Positions 53,197-63,155 of a DNA stretch of 64,000 bases are shown piece by piece. The DNA is taken from contig NZ_CABVHU010000013.1 in assembly GCF_902497855.1 (NCBI RefSeq), positions 62,001 through 126,000 of the forward strand. The letters run 5' to 3'. Position 1 is the first letter of the stretch; every line of letters starts with the position of its first letter. The translations under genes and the position numbers were made by a program. The notes below the pieces were generated by a model that saw only the letters and a list, made by a program, of their open reading frames with translations, was not told the DNA's origin and searched no databases. Source of the DNA: Pseudomonas fluorescens. Its GTDB lineage: Bacteria; Pseudomonadota; Gammaproteobacteria; Pseudomonadales; Pseudomonadaceae.

Positions 53197-53622
53197 ATGG
53201 CTATGACAGTCCATTGCGATATCGTCAGCGCGGAAGGAGAAATCTTTTCCGGTCTGGTCGAGATGGTGATTGCGCACGGTGCACTGGGTGATCTTGGTAT
53301 CGCCCTGGGTCACGCGCCGCTGATCACTAATCTGAAGCCAGGTCCGATCCGCCTGGTCAAGCAGGGCGGGGAAGAGGAGGTGTATTACATCTCCGGTGGT
53401 TTCCTCGAGGTTCAGCCGAACATGGTCAAGGTTCTTGCCGACACCGTGCAACGGGCTGCCGACCTGGATGAAGCCTCCGCTCAGGAAGCCGTCAAGGCTG
53501 CCGAGAAGGCCTTGCATGAGCGGGGCGCGGAATTCGATTACGGTTCTGCTGCCGCACGCCTGGCCGAGGCTGCAGCTCAGCTGCGCACCGTCCAGCAGAT
53601 CCGCAAGAAGTTCGGCCACTAA
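53197..53622 (+). CDS. atpC: F0F1 ATP synthase subunit epsilon
   Basis: A 141-residue subunit of the rotor that can inhibit ATP hydrolysis. The beta-sandwich half has VSAEGEIFSG and GDLGIALGHAPLITNLKPGPIR; the C-terminal helical half (about 90-141) is the mobile inhibitory arm. A terminator follows, closing the atpIBEFHAGDC operon. Confidence 0.98.
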   Translation: MAMTVHCDIVSAEGEIFSGLVEMVIAHGALGDLGIALGHAPLITNLKPGPIRLVKQGGEEEVYYISGGFLEVQPNMVKVLADTVQRAADLDEASAQEAVKAAEKALHERGAEFDYGSAAARLAEAAAQLRTVQQIRKKFGH

Positions 53623-53650
53623 AAGGCCATCGCTTGTTGCGCGATTGATT

Positions 53651-53679
53651 AAAAAGGGTAGCCTCGGCTACCCTTTTTT
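53651..53679 (+). terminator. Intrinsic terminator of the atp operon
   Basis: AAAAAGGGTAG / CTACCCTTTTTT with a short GC-closed loop lies 28 bp after atpC and is followed by TTC TTTT. The A-run on the left makes it potentially two-way, but both flanking genes run rightward. Confidence 0.92.
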
Positions 53680-53738
53680 CTTTTCCGACATTCATCATTT
53701 GGTCGCATCCGCTGACCACCCAGGATTGGTAGCCAGTC

Positions 53739-55106
53739 ATGTCTCTAGAAATCGTTATCCTCGCTGCCGGTCAAGGCACTCGCATGCGTTCGGCGTTGCC
53801 TAAAGTCCTGCATCCGATTGCCGGCAATTCGATGCTCGGCCACGTTATCCACAGCGCCCGGCAACTTGATCCCCAGCGCATCCACGTCGTGATCGGCCAT
53901 GGCGCCGAAGCAGTGCGTGAACGGCTTGCCGCCGATGATCTGAATTTTGTCCTTCAGGACAAGCAGCTCGGCACCGGCCATGCCGTGGCACAGGCCGTAC
54001 CCTTCATCGAATCCGACACTGTTCTGATTCTTTACGGTGACGTGCCGCTCATTGAAGTCGAAACACTTCAGCGCCTGCTCACAAAAGTAGCGCCTCAACA
54101 GTTGGGCTTGCTAACCGTTGAACTGGACGATCCTACCGGTTACGGCCGTATTGTCCGCGATGCCGCTGGCAAGGTGACGGCCATCGTCGAGCAGAAAGAC
54201 GCCAACGAAGCCGAGCGATCGATCACCGAAGGCAACACCGGCATCCTGGCCCTGCCTTTTGCAAGACTGGGCGACTGGATGAGCCGTCTCTCGAATAACA
54301 ATGCCCAGGGCGAGTACTACCTGACCGACGTGATCGCCATGGCGGTCAGCGATGGTCTCGTGGTGGCTACCGAGCAGCCTCACGATGCAATGGAAGTGCA
54401 GGGTGCCAACGATCGCAAGCAACTCTCCGAGCTTGAGCGCCATTATCAATTGCGCGCGGGTCGCCGCTTGATGGCTCAGGGTGTGACGCTGCGAGACCCG
54501 GCACGTTTCGATGTGCGTGGTGAAGTGACCGTCGGTCGCGACGTACTGATTGATATCAACGTGATCCTCGAAGGCAAGGTCGTCATCGAAGACGACGTCG
54601 TGATCGGTCCGAACTGCGTGATCAAGGACAGCACCCTGCGCAAAGGCGTGGTGATCAAGGCCAACAGCCATATCGAAGGCGCGATGCTCGGTGAAGGCAG
54701 CGATGCCGGTCCGTTCGCCCGTATTCGTCCAGGTACGGTACTGGAGGCCCGGGCACATGTGGGTAACTTTGTTGAGCTGAAAAATGCTCATCTGGGCGAA
54801 GGCGCCAAGGCAGGTCATTTGACTTACCTGGGTGATGCCGAGGTCGGTGCACGCACCAATATCGGCGCCGGCACCATTACCTGCAACTATGACGGCGCCA
54901 ATAAGTGGAAGACCGTGTTGGGCGAGGATGTGTTCATCGGTTCCAATAACTCGTTGGTGGCGCCTGTGGATATCTCTTCCGGAGCAACCACAGCGGCCGG
55001 TTCGACCATTACGCAGGATGTGGATAACTCTCAGCTGGCTGTGGGTAGAGCGCGGCAGAAGAATATTGCGGGCTGGAAGCGGCCGGAGAAGATTAAGAAG
55101 AGCTAA
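53739..55106 (+). CDS. glmU: Bifunctional GlcN-1-P acetyltransferase / GlcNAc-1-P uridyltransferase
   Basis: A 455-residue enzyme making UDP-GlcNAc for peptidoglycan and LPS. The N-terminal uridyltransferase has LAAGQGTRMRSALPKVLHPI (about residues 7-26); the C-terminal part is a left-handed beta helix of hexapeptide repeats with GPFARIRPGT, RAHVGNFVELKNA and NIGAGTITCNYDGANK. glmS, which supplies glucosamine-6-P, lies 1 kb downstream. Confidence 0.98.
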   Translation: MSLEIVILAAGQGTRMRSALPKVLHPIAGNSMLGHVIHSARQLDPQRIHVVIGHGAEAVRERLAADDLNFVLQDKQLGTGHAVAQAVPFIESDTVLILYGDVPLIEVETLQRLLTKVAPQQLGLLTVELDDPTGYGRIVRDAAGKVTAIVEQKDANEAERSITEGNTGILALPFARLGDWMSRLSNNNAQGEYYLTDVIAMAVSDGLVVATEQPHDAMEVQGANDRKQLSELERHYQLRAGRRLMAQGVTLRDPARFDVRGEVTVGRDVLIDINVILEGKVVIEDDVVIGPNCVIKDSTLRKGVVIKANSHIEGAMLGEGSDAGPFARIRPGTVLEARAHVGNFVELKNAHLGEGAKAGHLTYLGDAEVGARTNIGAGTITCNYDGANKWKTVLGEDVFIGSNNSLVAPVDISSGATTAAGSTITQDVDNSQLAVGRARQKNIAGWKRPEKIKKS

Positions 55107-55165
55107 GTTATCCCCAGCCCAAAAAATCGCCTTCGCGAGCAACCCTCGCTGCTACGGGGTCATAG

Positions 55166-55275
55166 TTATCCACATTGAGGTTATCCACATGTGTATGACT
55201 TGAACTGTAGGAGCGAGCGGTGCGACCATCCGTGTTGCCTGCGATGGATTTTTATCCACAGACCTTTTATCCACA
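55166..55275 (+). promoter_or_regulatory. Cluster of four perfect DnaA boxes upstream of glmR
   Basis: TTATCCACA occurs at 55166-55174, 55181-55189, 55252-55260 and 55267-55275, all in the same orientation. Within each pair the spacing is 15 bp start to start; the pairs are 86 bp apart. A fifth perfect box (minus orientation) lies at 55019-55027 in the end of glmU. The rest of the 255-bp gap holds degenerate REP fragments (about 55130-55157 and 55207-55230) and a possible promoter TTGACG (55296-55301) with TTTGAT 17 bp later. Confidence 0.85.
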
Positions 55276-55361
55276 GGTCTTTTATCGTTTCCCGCTTGAC
55301 GAAGTTTCGACAATAGGTTTTGATTGCTTCCGATATCTTTCGAATCGAAACTTACCTAATC

Positions 55362-56138
55362 ATGTCGAAACGCAATACTCCTCAACGCCGTCACAATATC
55401 CTCGCCTTGCTCAATGAGCAGGGCGAAGTCAGTGTGGATGAGCTGGCCAAGCGCTTCGAAACCTCGGAAGTTACGATTCGCAAGGATCTGGCAGCGCTTG
55501 AAAGCAACGGCTTGCTTCTGCGCCGTTATGGCGGCGCCGTCACCATGCCTCAGGAGTTGGTGGCCGATATCGGTCAACCGATTTCCAGATACAAGCAGGC
55601 AATCGCTCGCGCCGCCGTTGTGCGGATTCGCGAGCATGCGCGAATCATCATCGACAGCGGCAGCACGACGGCGGCGATGATCCCGGAGATCGGCCAACAA
55701 CCGGGCCTGGTGGTGATGACCAACTCGCTGCATGTCGCCAATGCCTTGAGCGAACTCGAACACGAGCCGGTGCTGTTGATGACCGGTGGTACCTGGGACC
55801 CGCATTCCGAATCCTTTCAGGGGCAGGTTGCCGAACAGGTACTACGCTCTTACGACTTCGACCAGTTATTCATCGGGGCCGATGGCATTGACCTGGTGCG
55901 CGGCACGACCACCTTCAACGAGTTGCTGGGACTGAGCCGGGTCATGGCCGAGGTCGCCCGCGAAGTGGTGGTGATGGTGGAAGCCGACAAAATAGGCCGC
56001 AAAATTCCGAACCTGGAGCTGCCATGGAGCAGCATCCATACCCTAATTACCGATGATCGCTTGCCGCTCGAGGCAAGGGATCAGATTCAGGCCCGCGGCA
56101 TCGCGTTGATTTGCGCGGCTGTCAGTCAGGAGAAATAG
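55362..56138 (+). CDS. glmR: DeoR-family regulator of glmS
   Basis: A 258-residue transcription factor. The N-terminal DeoR helix-turn-helix is RRHNILALLNEQGEVSVDELAKRFETSEVTIRKDLAALE in overlapping parts (about residues 9-47), and the C-terminal sugar-phosphate sensor domain shows DSGSTTAAMIPEI and the LFIGADGIDLVRG region. The same gene precedes glmS in other pseudomonads, where it is named glmR. ATG at 55362 gives MSKRNTPQRR. The glmS start is one base after its stop, so they are coupled. The ligand is presumably an amino-sugar phosphate. Confidence 0.9.
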   Translation: MSKRNTPQRRHNILALLNEQGEVSVDELAKRFETSEVTIRKDLAALESNGLLLRRYGGAVTMPQELVADIGQPISRYKQAIARAAVVRIREHARIIIDSGSTTAAMIPEIGQQPGLVVMTNSLHVANALSELEHEPVLLMTGGTWDPHSESFQGQVAEQVLRSYDFDQLFIGADGIDLVRGTTTFNELLGLSRVMAEVAREVVVMVEADKIGRKIPNLELPWSSIHTLITDDRLPLEARDQIQARGIALICAAVSQEK

Positions 56139-56139
56139 C

Positions 56140-57972
<1,833 letters not shown>

Positions 57973-58000
57973 GTTATCCACAGGTCACGCTAGCGCCAAA
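57973..58000. other. attTn7: Predicted Tn7 attachment site, empty
   Basis: In pseudomonads Tn7 inserts about 25 bp beyond the glmS stop, which here would be near 57997. No Tn7 ends or transposition genes are present. A perfect DnaA box (57974-57982) starts two bases after the stop. Confidence 0.65.
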
Positions 58001-58067
58001 AAAATCGCACCCTTCGCAGCGCCCACAGGAAACATACTGTAGGCGCTGCCGAAGGCTGCGATTTTTT
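57999..58067 (+). terminator. REP-like stem serving as glmS terminator
   Basis: AAAAAATCGCA (57999-58009) pairs with TGCGATTTTTT (58057-58067); inner arms CTTCGCAGCGCC (58012-58023) and GGCGCTGCCGAAG (58042-58054) extend the stem with a bulge. The T-run at the right end supports termination after glmS. Confidence 0.75.
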
Positions 58068-58090
58068 GATTTTGAAAAGGACATGCCCCT

Positions 58091-58993
58091 ATGGACCGAT
58101 TCCAGGAAATGCAGGTCTTCGCCGCCGTCGCCCAGGACCAGGGCTTCTCCGCGGCGGCGCGGCGTTTGGGCATGTCGGCCGCCAGCGTCACCCGAGCGGT
58201 GGCGGCGCTGGAGAAGCGCATTGGCACGTTGTTGCTCACCCGCACGACTCGCAGCGTGCATTTGAGCGAGGCCGGTCAGCGATATCTGGAAGACTGTCGC
58301 AGGATTCTCGCCGAGGTGCAGGAAGCCGAGGACTCGGCTGCAGGCAGCCACGCCCAGCCCCGCGGGCAATTGACGATCACCGCGCCCGTGTTGTTTGGCG
58401 AGCTGTTTGTCACGCCAGTGATGGTGCAATACCTCACCCGCTTTCCTGAAGTCAGCATCAATGGTTTGCTGGTCGACCGGGTGGTGAGCATGGTCGAGGA
58501 GGGCGTTGATATCGCCGTGCGCATCGGTGAGTTGCCCGACAGTAATCAGCACGCGATTCGCGTGGGTGAAGTGCGGCGGGTGATTTGCGGATCGCCAGGG
58601 TTTCTGAAGGCCCAGGGTCGACCTCGACATCCTCAGGATCTGGCCCAAGCGCCGGTCATTGGCACGTCCGCGATCGGTCAGGTGAGAAGCTGGCCTTTTC
58701 TTGACACAGGTGAACCGCTGAGTGTTCGTCCTGAACCCCGATTGGTGGTGACGGCGAATCAGGCGGCCATCACTGCGGCGTGCCTGGGGCTGGGGTTCAC
58801 CCGGGTCCTGTCTTATCAGGTTGCAAACAAAGTCGCCGCTGGTGAGTTGGAAATCGTGTTGGCCGACTTCGAATTGCCGCCATTGCCCATCCATGTGGTG
58901 TATCAGGGCGGGCGCAACGCCCCCGCGCGAGTTCGAAGTTTTGTCGATTTTGCCGTGGAAGCGCTTCGGGAGCACCCGGCTTTGCAGGGATGA
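58091..58993 (+). CDS. LysR-family transcriptional regulator
   Basis: A 300-residue regulator of the LysR family, CrgA/PA-type branch. The winged helix-turn-helix is MQVFAAVAQDQGFSAAARRLGMSAASVTRAVAALE in parts (about residues 7-41), followed by the linker helix RTTRSVHLSEAGQRYLEDCR and the effector domain GQLTITAPVLFGELFV onward. It runs in the same direction as the GST gene 131 bp downstream rather than divergent, so the target is not fixed by layout; control of the GST and redox fusion genes is a reasonable guess. Confidence 0.9.
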   Translation: MDRFQEMQVFAAVAQDQGFSAAARRLGMSAASVTRAVAALEKRIGTLLLTRTTRSVHLSEAGQRYLEDCRRILAEVQEAEDSAAGSHAQPRGQLTITAPVLFGELFVTPVMVQYLTRFPEVSINGLLVDRVVSMVEEGVDIAVRIGELPDSNQHAIRVGEVRRVICGSPGFLKAQGRPRHPQDLAQAPVIGTSAIGQVRSWPFLDTGEPLSVRPEPRLVVTANQAAITAACLGLGFTRVLSYQVANKVAAGELEIVLADFELPPLPIHVVYQGGRNAPARVRSFVDFAVEALREHPALQG

Positions 58994-59124
58994 GCGACTA
59001 TTGCTCTGGCTGAAACAATGGATTGCGTTTGCTGGTGATTCTATTGTTTTGGTTGCGGGTGGAAGATAGCGGACATCGGTGCTGATCTCTCCCGAACAGC
59101 GCCACCCACCCTGCGGAGTCGACC

Positions 59125-59751
59125 ATGCAAGCGATCAAACTCTACAACTTCCCCCGTTCCGGCCATGCTCACCGTGTGGAGTTGATGCTATCCCTGCTGC
59201 AACTGCCGACCGAGTTGATCTTCGTCGACCTGGCCAGGGGCGCGCACAAGCAGCCGGAGTTCCTGGCGCTCAATGCTTTCGGTCAGGTTCCGGTCATTGA
59301 TGACCAGGGTGTGGTCCTGGCTGACTCCAACGCAATTCTGGTTTATCTGGCGCAAAAGTACGGCAACGGTCGCTGGCTGCCCGCCGACCCGGTCGGTGCC
59401 GCCAAGGTACAGCGCTGGTTGTCGGTGGCAGCCGGGCCGATCGCGTTCGGCCCTGCCAGGGCGAGGTTGATCACAGTATTTGGTGCGCCTCACAACGCTG
59501 AAGAAGCGATTGCCCGTTCCCATGACGTGCTCAAAGTGATCGATCAGGAACTGGGTCGTACGACTTTTCTGGCGGGTAACGAGCCCACCATTGCCGACGT
59601 CGCGGCGTATAGCTACATCGCCCATGCCCCCGAAGGCAATGTTTCCCTTGAAGACTACGCCAACGTGCGGGCCTGGCTCACGCGCATCGAAGCCTTGCCC
59701 GGTTTTGTCGGCATGCCGCGTACCGTCGCCGGCCTGCAAAAAATCGCCTGA
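59125..59751 (+). CDS. Glutathione S-transferase
   Basis: A 208-residue cytosolic GST. The thioredoxin-like N-terminal domain has LYNFPRSGHAHRVELML, with Ser or Tyr as likely activator of the thiol, and the cis-Pro and glutathione-binding GQVPVIDD and ADSNAILVYLAQKYG. The helical C-terminal domain includes FLAGNEPTIADVAAYSYI, the N-capping box. The substrate is unknown. It lies 63 bp before the redox fusion gene, suggesting a detoxification unit. Confidence 0.92.
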   Translation: MQAIKLYNFPRSGHAHRVELMLSLLQLPTELIFVDLARGAHKQPEFLALNAFGQVPVIDDQGVVLADSNAILVYLAQKYGNGRWLPADPVGAAKVQRWLSVAAGPIAFGPARARLITVFGAPHNAEEAIARSHDVLKVIDQELGRTTFLAGNEPTIADVAAYSYIAHAPEGNVSLEDYANVRAWLTRIEALPGFVGMPRTVAGLQKIA

Positions 59752-59814
59752 TGCTGGCGGCCCGATACGAAAGGGTCGTTCATGCTGCGTCGATGGCGCA
59801 GGGGAGAAGCCGTT

Positions 59815-61845
59815 ATGGACCGTTCGCCTTGGCACGCTGGCGAGAAACAGTTGCAGGCTCACGTGGGTATTGCCGAGCGAATGGAGGCGTTCGGTCGTAG
59901 GGTCATTCGCACCGAGATGCCGGACCAGCACCGCACGTTTTATCAGCAATTGCCGTTCATGCTGTACGGCGCGGTGGATGCCGATGGCAAACCATGGGCC
60001 AGCATTATCGAGGGTGAGCCGGGCTTCGCTTACTCGCCCGAGCCGGGTGTGCTGCACTTTCGCAGCCTGCCCAGTGCCGATGATCCTGCGCAATTGAGCG
60101 ATGGCGCGGCAATTGGCCTGTTGGGGATCGAGCTGCATACACGGCGGCGCAATCGTATCAACGGTCGCATCAACACATTATCGGCGAGCGGCTTCGGGGT
60201 GACTGTGGAACAGTCCTTCGGCAATTGCCCGCAATACATTCAATTGCGGCAGTTTCGCTCGGTGCCGCTGGCGGCCCCGTCGACTCGTATTGCCCAGCAT
60301 CTCGATGCACTGGATGATGCGGCCCGAGCCATGATCACCGGTGCCGATACCTTTTTCGTCGCCAGTTATGTGGAGGTCGATGGTCAGCGTTCGGTGGATG
60401 TTTCGCACCGCGGCGGTCAGTCCGGGTTCGTACAGGTGGAAGGTAATCGCCTGACCATTCCCGATTTCGCCGGCAATCTGTTCTTCAACACCTTGGGCAA
60501 CCTGCTGCTCAACCCTCGTGCCGGTTTGCTGTTTATCGATTTCAATTCCGGTGATCTGCTGCAGCTCAGCGGGCGCACCGAAATCATCCTTGAAGGGCCG
60601 CAAGTCGAAGCCTTTCAAGGAGCCGAGCGGCTCTGGACATTCGACGTGGAAAACCTCGTCCGTCGCCCGGCAGCACTGGCTTTGCGCTGGCGCTTCGATG
60701 GCGTTTCACCCACCAGTTTGCTGACTGGCACCTGGGAACAAGCCCGGGCTCGTCTGCAAGCCCGCGCTCTGGGCGATCAATGGCGGCCGCTGCGGGTGGT
60801 GCGGATCGAAGCGGAAAGTCACACCATTCGCTCGATCTATCTGCAGCCCGCCGATGACGCCGGATTCCCGATATTCCAGGCCGGGCAGCATTTGCCGCTG
60901 CGATTCACTATTGCTGGCGAGGTGCATATCCGCACCTACAGTCTGTCGAGCGCGCCGTCCGATGATTTTTTGCGCATCAGCGTGAAGCGCGAAGGCTTGG
61001 TTTCGTCGTTTTTGCATGACCAGGTTCATGTGGGTGATCTGCTGGAGGCCCGCGCGCCTCAAGGGCATTTCACCGTGGCGCCCCATGAACGCCGGCCGCT
61101 GGTGTTGCTGGCGGCGGGGGTCGGTATCACACCGCTGCTGTCGATGCTGCGCGAGGTGGTTTACCAAGGCCTGCGCACCCGTCACATTCGACCGACCTGG
61201 TTTTTCCAGAGTTCGCGCACCTTGGCAAATCAACCGTTTCGGCCGGAGCTGGATCACTTGCTCGACGGTGCAGGTGACGCAGTGAGGGTATTGCGCCTGC
61301 TCAGTCAGCCCGAACCCGAGGCGCGTGAGGGCAGGGACTTTGATCTGAGCGGACGAATCGACACCGCGTTGCTCAAGACGATCCTGGAAGTGGAGGACTA
61401 CGATCAGCTGGATTTCGTTCTCTGCGGTCCGGGCAGTTTTACCCAAGGGCTGTACGACAGCCTGCGGGAACTGGACATCCGTGATGCCAGGATTCACGCG
61501 GAAACCTTCGGTCCCTCGACCTTGCGTCGCAAGCCGGATCCTGACGCGGTGGTCATCGATCAGCCACCAGCGGCCACTACGTCGGTACCGGTGGTGTTCC
61601 AGCGCTCGGCCAAAGAAGCCCGTTGGCACCCCGATGGCGGCAGTTTGCTGGAGCTGGCGGAAAGCCGTGGGCTGCGTCCGGAATTCAGTTGTCGCGGCGG
61701 GTCCTGCGGAACGTGCAAGACTCGCTTGATCAGCGGCCAGGTCCATTATCCACAGGCGCCGGCAGACGTGCCGGACGAAGGGCAGGTACTGATTTGTTGC
61801 GCAATTCCTGCCCAGGGTTCGCAACCTTTGGTGTTAGATATCTGA
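59815..61845 (+). CDS. Three-part redox protein: PNPOx-like flavin domain, ferredoxin reductase, plant-type [2Fe-2S] ferredoxin
   Basis: A 676-residue cytoplasmic protein joining three modules. A pyridoxamine-phosphate-oxidase-like split barrel spans about residues 35-290 (RTFYQQLPFMLYGAVDADG and NLFFNTLGNLLLNPRAGLLF). A ferredoxin-NADP reductase module spans about 315-560 with flavin motif RTYSLSS (about 373-379) and NAD(P) motif AAGVGITPLLSML (from about 433). The C-terminal ferredoxin has Cys626, Cys631, Cys634 and Cys661/662 in C-x4-C-x2-C spacing. ATG at 59815 is chosen because GGGGAGAA lies just upstream; ATG at 59782 has none. The electron acceptor is unknown; it is probably an NAD(P)H-driven reductase paired with the upstream GST. 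Confidence 0.88.
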   Translation: MDRSPWHAGEKQLQAHVGIAERMEAFGRRVIRTEMPDQHRTFYQQLPFMLYGAVDADGKPWASIIEGEPGFAYSPEPGVLHFRSLPSADDPAQLSDGAAIGLLGIELHTRRRNRINGRINTLSASGFGVTVEQSFGNCPQYIQLRQFRSVPLAAPSTRIAQHLDALDDAARAMITGADTFFVASYVEVDGQRSVDVSHRGGQSGFVQVEGNRLTIPDFAGNLFFNTLGNLLLNPRAGLLFIDFNSGDLLQLSGRTEIILEGPQVEAFQGAERLWTFDVENLVRRPAALALRWRFDGVSPTSLLTGTWEQARARLQARALGDQWRPLRVVRIEAESHTIRSIYLQPADDAGFPIFQAGQHLPLRFTIAGEVHIRTYSLSSAPSDDFLRISVKREGLVSSFLHDQVHVGDLLEARAPQGHFTVAPHERRPLVLLAAGVGITPLLSMLREVVYQGLRTRHIRPTWFFQSSRTLANQPFRPELDHLLDGAGDAVRVLRLLSQPEPEAREGRDFDLSGRIDTALLKTILEVEDYDQLDFVLCGPGSFTQGLYDSLRELDIRDARIHAETFGPSTLRRKPDPDAVVIDQPPAATTSVPVVFQRSAKEARWHPDGGSLLELAESRGLRPEFSCRGGSCGTCKTRLISGQVHYPQAPADVPDEGQVLICCAIPAQGSQPLVLDI

Positions 61846-61911
61846 TGAGCCCCTGTCAGTGAACATTTGCCCATCAGCCGGGGCCTCAGTAGGGTAGGGG
61901 GCAAGAACGAC

Positions 61912-61934
61912 AAGGGGCCATGAACGGCCCTTTT
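61912..61934 (+). terminator. Terminator after the redox fusion gene
   Basis: AAGGGGCC (61912-61919) / GGCCCTT (61926-61932) forms a stem with one bulged G, followed by TTCG. It lies about 66 bp after the stop and covers an upstream ATG of the next reading frame, arguing against that ATG as a start. Confidence 0.65.
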
Positions 61935-61958
61935 CGCATTTCAGAGATAAGGCTGTTA

Positions 61959-63155
61959 ATGGTTTTTTTGACTCGGTTGATCGTGTTGCTGGCGGCGATG
62001 GGATTGCTCAACGGTTGCGAACGACAGGACGCACCGCCACTGGACCAGCAACTCTACGTCTGGCAACGACAATGGACCCCGGCACATGAAGCCGCCCTCA
62101 AGGAGAGCCGTGCTGACTTTTCGACCCTGCGGGTGCTGGCCTTGCAAGCGTTCCCGCAGGCGGGTTGGAGCCGGGCGCGCATTGATCCGGCGTTGCTCAA
62201 AGATGACGGCAGACCATTGATAGCGGTGGTTCGTCTCGATGGTCAGCTCAAGTCGCTGGATCAGCACGAAGTTAGCGAGCAGATTCTGCGGGTGCTCGAC
62301 GAGTGGCAAGGGAAGGGACTGAACCTCTCCGGCGTTGAAATCGACCACGATGCAGGCAATGCCCGATTACCGGCCTATCGGGAGTTTCTTCTGCATTTAC
62401 GCTCGGTTCTGCCAGCGTCACTGCCATTGAGCATCACTGCCTTACCTTCCTGGCTCGACAGTTCCGAGTTGCCGGCGCTCTTATCCACAGTCGACAGCAG
62501 CGTGTTGCAGGTGCACGCGGTCAGCGATCCACGCAGTGGCTTGTTTGACCCGGACCAGGCCAAAAAATGGGCCAAGGCCTGGAGCCGCATCACATCGAAA
62601 CCTTTTTATCTGGCGCTGCCGGCCTATGGCGTAGCGTTGTTGCCGGGGGACAACGGCACACCGCTCGTGGAAAGCGAAGTGGCCCTCGAGCGAGGCGGAA
62701 CGCGTCGGGAATTGTTGGCCGAGCCGCAGCAACTGAACCAGCTCGGCAGACAACTACGCCACGATCCTCCGGCTCATCTGGCGGGCCTGGTCTGGTTTCG
62801 CCTGCCGCTGGCCAACGACCGCAGGGCATGGAGCCTGACCACCTTGCGCGCGGTGGCGCGCGGCGATGCGCTCGACAGTCGCCTGACGCTGAAGCTCTCG
62901 GCGAAAGAAGGCCTTTATGACATCAGCCTCGGTAATCAGGGCAACCTCGACACCGCCTGGCCCGAACGCCTGACACTGGCGGTACAGGGCTGTGACGGCG
63001 CCGACGCCCTGTCCGGCTATGCATTGCAACAGAGCCCGGATCTGCTTACCTTCACGCGCCTGCATGACGGTCGAATAGCGGCCGGCGGACAGCGCGCCAT
63101 CGGTTGGGCGCGCTGCGCAAACATTGATCAAGGAGCTTCGAATGTTCACCCGTAA
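61959..63155 (+). CDS. DUF3142-type lipoprotein
   Basis: A 398-residue predicted lipoprotein. The N terminus MVFLTRLIVLLAAMGLLNGC is a signal with lipobox LNGC, so acylation at Cys20 is expected. The body (LYVWQRQWTPAHEAAL, then LSGVEIDHDAGNARLPAY with acidic residues) matches the DUF3142 family, whose fold is thought to resemble a TIM-barrel glycosidase-like domain; no activity is proven. ATG at 61959 follows AAGG; the upstream ATG at 61920 lies in the terminator. It overlaps the next gene by 14 bases, indicating a tightly coupled pair. Confidence 0.8.
   Translation: MVFLTRLIVLLAAMGLLNGCERQDAPPLDQQLYVWQRQWTPAHEAALKESRADFSTLRVLALQAFPQAGWSRARIDPALLKDDGRPLIAVVRLDGQLKSLDQHEVSEQILRVLDEWQGKGLNLSGVEIDHDAGNARLPAYREFLLHLRSVLPASLPLSITALPSWLDSSELPALLSTVDSSVLQVHAVSDPRSGLFDPDQAKKWAKAWSRITSKPFYLALPAYGVALLPGDNGTPLVESEVALERGGTRRELLAEPQQLNQLGRQLRHDPPAHLAGLVWFRLPLANDRRAWSLTTLRAVARGDALDSRLTLKLSAKEGLYDISLGNQGNLDTAWPERLTLAVQGCDGADALSGYALQQSPDLLTFTRLHDGRIAAGGQRAIGWARCANIDQGASNVHP

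Noticed and set aside
61920..61958. Earlier ATG start for the DUF3142 lipoprotein
   Set aside because: It lies inside a terminator hairpin, lacks a ribosome site and would bury the signal peptide.
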